From Zygnema cylindricum (lineage: Eukaryota; Streptophyta; Zygnematophyceae; Zygnematales; Zygnemataceae): DNA of 64,000 nt. Under the pieces are notes generated by a model. The model worked only from the letters and a program-made list of their open reading frames with translations. It did not search any database and was not told the origin of the DNA. Position 1 is the first letter of the stretch. Each line of letters opens with the position of its first letter. A program made the translations under genes and the position numbers. Shown here one piece after another: positions 59,400 to 64,000 of the stretch. The stretch is taken from the NCBI GenBank assembly GCA_037447655.1, contig JBBHKE010001377.1, positions 62,001-126,000 of the forward strand. Reading direction: 5' to 3'.

Positions 59400-59770
59400 C
59401 GAGTCGAAAAGGGAGGGGGACGAGGAGAGAGAGGGATGAGGGGGCAGGGAGGGCGAGGGAGAGAATGAAATAGATACTTTGTACATATTTATAGTAGAAT
59501 AGTGAAAGGAGGGGAAAGGACAACTGATTTAGCCAAGTTTTAGGAGAAGTATCGAGAGAGATAGAAAAGTGTTTAGAGAGAGAGATGGACAGAGAGAAGT
59601 GAGAAATCTAAAGAGATGAAGAGAGAGAGAGATGAAGAGAGAGGAGAGGAGAGGAGACAGGGAGGGGAGGGGAGAGAGGGGAGGGGTAGAGGGAGTGAGG
59701 GAAGGATAGAGAGAGACGGAGGAATAGGGAGAGGTAGAGGTAAGGGAGAAGAGGCAGGGCAAAGGAATAG
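59400..59770. repeat. Purine-rich GA/GGA low-complexity DNA
   Basis: Strand-asymmetric GAGAG/GGGAG sequence; the third large purine block of the window after 29.3 and 34.4 kb. Confidence 0.85.
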
Positions 59771-59779
59771 GGAAAGTCA

Positions 59780-60499
59780 ATATAGTCCCAAAACCACAGC
59801 TTTTGAAAACTCAGACAAAAGGTCAACAGATAGATAACTCAAAAAGAAAAAGAGAGAAAAAAAAGGGAGTAAAGAACAAAGAGAAAAAGGAACGAGAAAT
59901 AATAAAATTTAAAATAAAAAAATCTAAGCTTTTCGATAAAATTGTGAAATAAATCTCCCTCAAAGATTACTGCAGAATTCTTTTTCTATATATTTACAAA
60001 GTCTTAAAATAAGCCTTCAAAAAAAGTCCTTAAATTTCAAACTTTCCAATCTATTAACCACTTCGATAGACTTTGAATTCATTTTTTTTTCATTTTTTTT
60101 TAGTTTTTGGATTGTCATCATTTCCTCAACTAATAAACCTAAAATTCCAGTCCATGCTTTTGCTATTATATTCGGAAAATTTCTGAACTTCTCTCCGAAG
60201 AAAAAAAAAAAAAAACTGTCAGACAATTCCTCAAAAAAGTAGAGATTAAAAAAATAAAAACTTCCCCCGTTTAAAAACCATTTTTTTCCCTTCCTTCCTC
60301 CATTTATCTAATCTTTACATCATATTGCAATTAAAAACGTACCCTACCTCTCAATAACTGAAAAATTAGAGAAAACTTCCTCTTCCCAACTTCTTCTCCT
60401 TCTCATTGCCATCTTCTCCCAAAAAAACAAGCTCCAAAATTACATTTTTCTTCTTTTTCTTTTTGGGCCAAAATGTCGAGAGATATAGAGCTGAAATAA
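59780..60499. other. Intergenic, nothing recognised
   Basis: Homopolymer-rich AT DNA without coding signal. Confidence 0.5.
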
Positions 60500-60519
60500 A
60501 GTTCTTGAATATTTTTCTC

Positions 60520-60700
60520 CAACAAAAGCCCTAACTTCCCGCAACAAAGCCCTAACTCTAAGCAATAAAACCCTAATTTCCCTCGGCAAAATTCTTATTC
60601 CCGGGATGAAAAAACTATCTTCCCTCAACAAAACAGCGATTTCCTGCAACAAAACCCTAGTTTTCTGCAAGAAACCCTTTATTTTCCACCATAAAAAAAC
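60520..60700. repeat. Degenerate tandem repeat with CCCTAA motifs
   Basis: About seven imperfect units of 23-26 bp with the core CAACAAAACCCTAATTTCC. The embedded AAACCCTAA equals the plant telomere-type/telobox motif, but the spacing is far longer than a telomere repeat. The open frame on the minus strand (VLLREV-like repeats) follows from this structure. Confidence 0.7.
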
Positions 60701-60831
60701 CTAATTCACCCAGCCTGTTCCTTCAACTTGAGTCGGCTCGACAAACACTTCCTCGATAATTGTTACTAACACAACCATGAGAGCTGAATCACTACCCGGA
60801 AAAATCCGTAAATAGTACGTATCTTTTCCGT

Positions 60832-61032
60832 ACAATTGTGCGGCCGCCCAAAGAAAATCTCGACTCACTTCCGCTAAAATACGGCCTCCGCTGTTTACAA
60901 TTTGTTCAAAAGTTAAAATGTGAGGAAAAGTATATGTTAAGATATGTCAAACTTCATGTCAAAATATGACAAGAAATGATAAAATATGACAAGATATGAT
61001 CCAACGGTCGCGATTGGAAGGTAAGATCCTCG
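60832..61032. repeat. Direct repeat, left copy (201 bp)
   Basis: Starts ACAATTGTGCGGCCGCC and ends GGTAAGATCCTCG. It matches 61725-61925 along its whole length with scattered differences. The pair brackets a copia fragment exactly. Confidence 0.85.
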
Positions 61033-61724
61033 CTATTTTGGCATCCCCACTATTTTTGGTGGGATTGGAAGCCTCGGCTGCTTTGCGCCTTGGCAATTTG
61101 CGACATTCTTCAATGGCGTGTCCTTTTATTTTGCAATAAGCACAAAATAAACGCTGCACCCCCCCTGAGTTAGATGTGTGATTTGCAGCAACAAAGGCAT
61201 TTGGATGAGAGAGATTTGGAGCGGAAAAACAAAGACTTTTTGTCTCTTCATGCAAAAGTTTAGTACAAAGGGAGTGAAAAGGAATGGATTGGTCTAGATT
61301 GTCAAACGAAGAAATGAAAGGGGAAAAGGTTTCAGGAAGTCCTCCCAAAAGGGTAGACGACAGATCCTCGTCGAAAAGGTGCACGCCAATCATGGTGCAC
61401 TTTCCGGCCGACAATTCGACCATGCTAATCCAATCTTGCATAGAGTCCGTTGGCTTTTTGATGGAATTGAAAAATGCTCGTTTTTGAATTCGGCGGGCGG
61501 CCAATCCGGTTTGAATATAAGCCGCTTGAAGACGATGTAAAGAAAAGTACAAAAGATTGGACCGACGTATAGAAGTACGGACACTTCCAAAAGTAAGTCG
61601 TCCAGATAGCACGGTAGGCAAGACTTGACCGACGTAAGAAATAAAGTACGGACAAGACCACCGACACATATAATGAAAGGTACGGATGGTCCAAAAGTGA
61701 ACTGACGCTAAATGACCCTTAACA
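61033..61724 (-). pseudogene. Copia B-family fragment: LTR start fused to gag centre
   Basis: On the minus strand it begins exactly at an LTR start (TGTTAAGGGTCATTTAGCG at 61724), runs about 175 bp into the LTR, and then jumps at about 61549 into gag (RLQAAYIQTGLAARRIQK, LLGGLPETFSPFISSFDNLD, zinc knuckle CAYCKIKGHAIEEC). It stops after GDAKI. The rest of LTR, leader and gag N-terminus are deleted. It shows the gag sequence across the point where copia A split copia B. Confidence 0.85.
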
Positions 61725-61925
61725 CAATCGCGCGGCCGCCGAAAGAAAATCTCGACTCACTTCCGCTAAAATACGGCCTCCGCTTTTTTACAATCTGTTG
61801 AAAAGTTAAAATGTGAGGAAAAGTATATGCTAAGATATGTCAAACTTCAAGTCAAAATACGACAAGAAATGAAAAAATATGACAAGATATGATCCAACGG
61901 TCACGATTGGAAGGTAAGATCCTCG
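61725..61925. repeat. Direct repeat, right copy (201 bp)
   Basis: Starts CAATCGCGCGGCCGCC. Beyond its end the sequence continues (CCTTCAAATTGGCGCTC, ATCGAACATGTGTGCTC, GGCGGAAAAAACG) with blocks like the inner part of the CACCG MITEs, so the original locus was probably a MITE-like sequence. Confidence 0.8.
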
Positions 61926-61929
61926 CCTT

Positions 61930-62495
61930 CAAATTGGCGCTCTCCAATCGTAAAATCGAACATGTGTGCTCGGCGGAGAGATGTTTTAATTGGCGGAAAA
62001 AACGTCATCGCTAATCGCGAAACGTATTATACTTGTAGATTTTAGAGGCTTTTACATTTTGATCACTTTAAAAGTATTTTTTTTTCCTTTACATTTTCGT
62101 CGTTTAGAGCTAGCAGAGTACTTGTTCTGATTGTTTTCCTGAAAATATTTACTATTATTGTTATTATCTTTTGAAGATTCTTTGGAAAGAAACGTGAGAA
62201 AAACTGTAAAAATTACATGGACTTTGTAGTTTCAATTTTTGTTTAATTCTGTTTTATCGTAGGTTTTTGTTAGATTACAAAATTTAAATATAAAAGGTAT
62301 TTGGCAATGGTTTAACAAGATTCGCTATTTGTTCTGCCTTGATGACAAATAAATTTCTTCAATCGTATATTTTTCTGGTGAAACATTTTTTCTTTATCTT
62401 ATTTTGTCAAATTAGTTTGACGAATGGTACAATTATACTTGTGGGAATTTTGTGAAATTTTGAGCCATTGGCAAAACCTCGGATGGCTTTAAAAT
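61930..62495. other. Intergenic with a MITE-like half
   Basis: After the MITE-like blocks up to about 62030 only AT-rich DNA without recognised features is seen. Confidence 0.45.
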
Positions 62496-62499
62496 ATTC

Positions 62500-62714
62500 A
62501 TTATGTTGTGTTGTATTGTGTGCAATTTATTGTATTGTGATGTACAGTATGGTATTCTATTGTATTGTAACGTAATGTATTATATTTTATTTTATTGTAA
62601 TGTAGTATATTGTATTATAGTCTTTTGTGTTGTATCGTAATTAAATGTATTGTATTTTAATGAAATGTGTTGTATGTACTATATTGTATTGTATATTTGT
62701 ATCATATATTGTAT
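62500..62714. repeat. TGTATTG-type microsatellite
   Basis: Imperfect TATTG/TAATG units directly abutting the end of the copia D LTR, the same kind of sequence as beside copia B at 53.3-53.6 kb. Confidence 0.85.
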
Positions 62715-63342
62715 TATTGGAGGTGGATTGGCGGATGCCATAAGTTTATACACAAGAGAAAGATCAATGCATTTGAAAGAGAAATTGATTTTTATTTGGC
62801 AAAATTTCATTGAGTGAGAAAATTCACTTATAAACTAAATACACAATGCTAATTACTATGGAGTCTAAGCACTCTGGTGCGTTGGAACAAGAAAGATCCT
62901 AGTCAAGTTTCTTGCGCTGGAACAAGAAGGATCTTTGTCAAGTTTCTTGCGTTGGAACAAGAAGGATCCTAGTCAAGTTTCTACGTGACTAGACTCTAAT
63001 GATTGAAGACTAGATTCTAGCGTAAGTTAGATAGTAACGGATTTGACTTAAAGACACAATGTACAAAAGTAATTAGGACCTAAACTAACGACGTAGACTC
63101 AAGCGACAAAGAGTACGAAGAAATAAATAAAGTACAAAAGAGAATTACATAGGACAAAGATAGACCGTCGCCCAAAAGACTTATACGTGAAGACTAAGAC
63201 TGGACCGACGCATATAATGAATGGTACGAACAAGACCTAGACCCGACCGACACATGTAATGATGTGTACGTACAAGACCAAGACTGGACCGCCGTATGAA
63301 ATGACGGGTACGGACTGTACCGACGTTAAATCTCCTTTAACA
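62715..63342 (-). repeat. Copia D 3' LTR
   Basis: Minus strand from TGTTAAAGGAGATTTAACG to CCACCTCCAATA; same family as the copia B LTR. It is about 110 bp longer, mainly because a block with GGAACAAGAAGGATC and GTCAAGTTTCTTGCG is present about three times (62885-62980). The purine tract GCTTGAGGCGGGG precedes it. Confidence 0.85.
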
Positions 63343-64000
63343 CCCCGCCTCAAGCGAAAACTAGGAAGTAGATTGAGATGAAAAAGAAAGGGAAATCTAG
63401 CTAAGAAGAGAAGGAAGATGAAGGCCAGAGGAGAGGCGATGCTGCTCAAAGTGAGGGCAATGAAGAGCCTTAGTGAGATAATCGGCCACTTGGTCGGCGG
63501 ATTTGACATAAAGAAACTAGAGAGTGTCATCTTCAACCCGCTACCGAGAGTGATAATACTATATGTCGATGTGCTTTGTCCGCTTGTGGTGAACACGATT
63601 GAAGATCAAAGCAAGGGCTCCCTGGGAATCGGAAAAAATAGGAGTAGGGGTTGAAGGGGGAAATCGAAGATTGGAAAGCAGAGTTCGAAGCCAAACAACT
63701 TTCTTGGCAACGTGATAAGCGACCATATATTCCGCCTCAGTGCTGGAGCATGCTGTGATAGGTTGCTTTCTGCGTGACCAAGAGATAGGACCATTACCCA
63801 AAAAGAAGCACGAGCCACTGGTGGAACGACGTGAAAGCTCATCTTGTGCCCAATCTGAATAAACAAAACCCGTAAGGCACTAGAGCTAGAGGAAGAATAT
63901 GTGAGACAAATAGTTTTAGTGCCTTGTAGATAACAAAAGACACGTTTGGCTGCAACAAGATGATCAAGAGAAGGACGTTGGAGGAATTGAGTGAGCAATG
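63343..64000 (-). pseudogene. Copia D RNase H, partial (runs off the window)
   Basis: Minus frames give RPSLDHLVAAKRVFCYLQGT, then after a frame change GNGPISWSRRKQPITACSST, EAEYMVAYHVAKKVVWLRTL, FSDSQGALAL and HHKRTKHIDI, the copia RNase H order. The tail after it, in broken frames, leads to the purine tract. At least two frame changes are present. The rest of pol is beyond position 64000. Confidence 0.85.

Noticed and set aside
60440-60670. Leucine/arginine-rich repeat protein and a telomere tract
   Set aside because: The repeats have 23-26-bp units with degenerate CCCTAA cores, not a telomere array, and the frame follows from the repeat.

Overview
The window is eukaryotic nuclear DNA: AT-rich, sparse in genes, with GT-AG introns and dense with transposable elements. 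Three spliced host genes can be followed. One is a polycystin (PKD2/TRPP-type) cation channel with a Notch-type LNR module and a cupredoxin-like exon. One belongs to a secreted-looking family I recognise by pattern but cannot name. One is a LURP-one/LOR (tubby-like) protein. The miniature LTR element at 24 kb carries the primer-binding site typical of plants (12 bases complementary to the 3' end of plant initiator tRNA-Met), and DUF659/BED hAT elements are also plant-like. Polycystins are absent from land plants but present in green algae, so an alga of the green lineage is my best guess. It is an inference only.

Layout. 1-19.2 kb: polycystin gene (+, 5' end outside the window); its introns hold a copia gag remnant, a miniature LTR element (TRIM), a copia 3' end and MITEs. 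20.3-22.8 kb: a foldback element with long inverted arms. 23.3-29.3 kb: a stack of a short hAT, a tandem TRIM array (LTR-66 bp-LTR-66 bp-LTR) and a long hAT with a broken BED transposase, all at one G-rich target. 30.2-34.4 kb: spliced gene on the minus strand. 35.9-38.2 kb: GC-richer degenerate coding-like DNA of unknown origin. 38.25-53.27 kb: three copia elements; C and B (minus) are joined at an abnormal junction, and A (plus) is nested in the gag of B. 54.2-56.2 kb: decayed DUF659 hAT. 56.7-58.0 kb: LURP-one gene whose 3' part is missing. 58.5-62.7 kb: MITE, tandem repeats, purine-rich DNA and a duplicated segment holding a copia fragment. 62.7-64 kb: 3' end of copia D (minus), running out of the window.

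The most striking feature is repeated capture of tRNA-like sequence by LTRs. In the 24 kb TRIM each LTR contains a 72-nt sequence that folds as a complete cloverleaf, with all four stems and a B box, downstream of a TATA-like box; one LTR has the unit duplicated. A diverged relative with the same architecture sits at 3.8-4.35 kb. The LTRs of copia A and C carry degenerate tRNA-like sequence in antisense. Copia A and B instead have primer sites that match the anticodon region of initiator tRNA-Met, as in Drosophila copia, and in A the gag ATG lies inside that site. A five-copy family of TA-flanked MITEs includes one insertion whose empty site is preserved in the other LTR of the same element.
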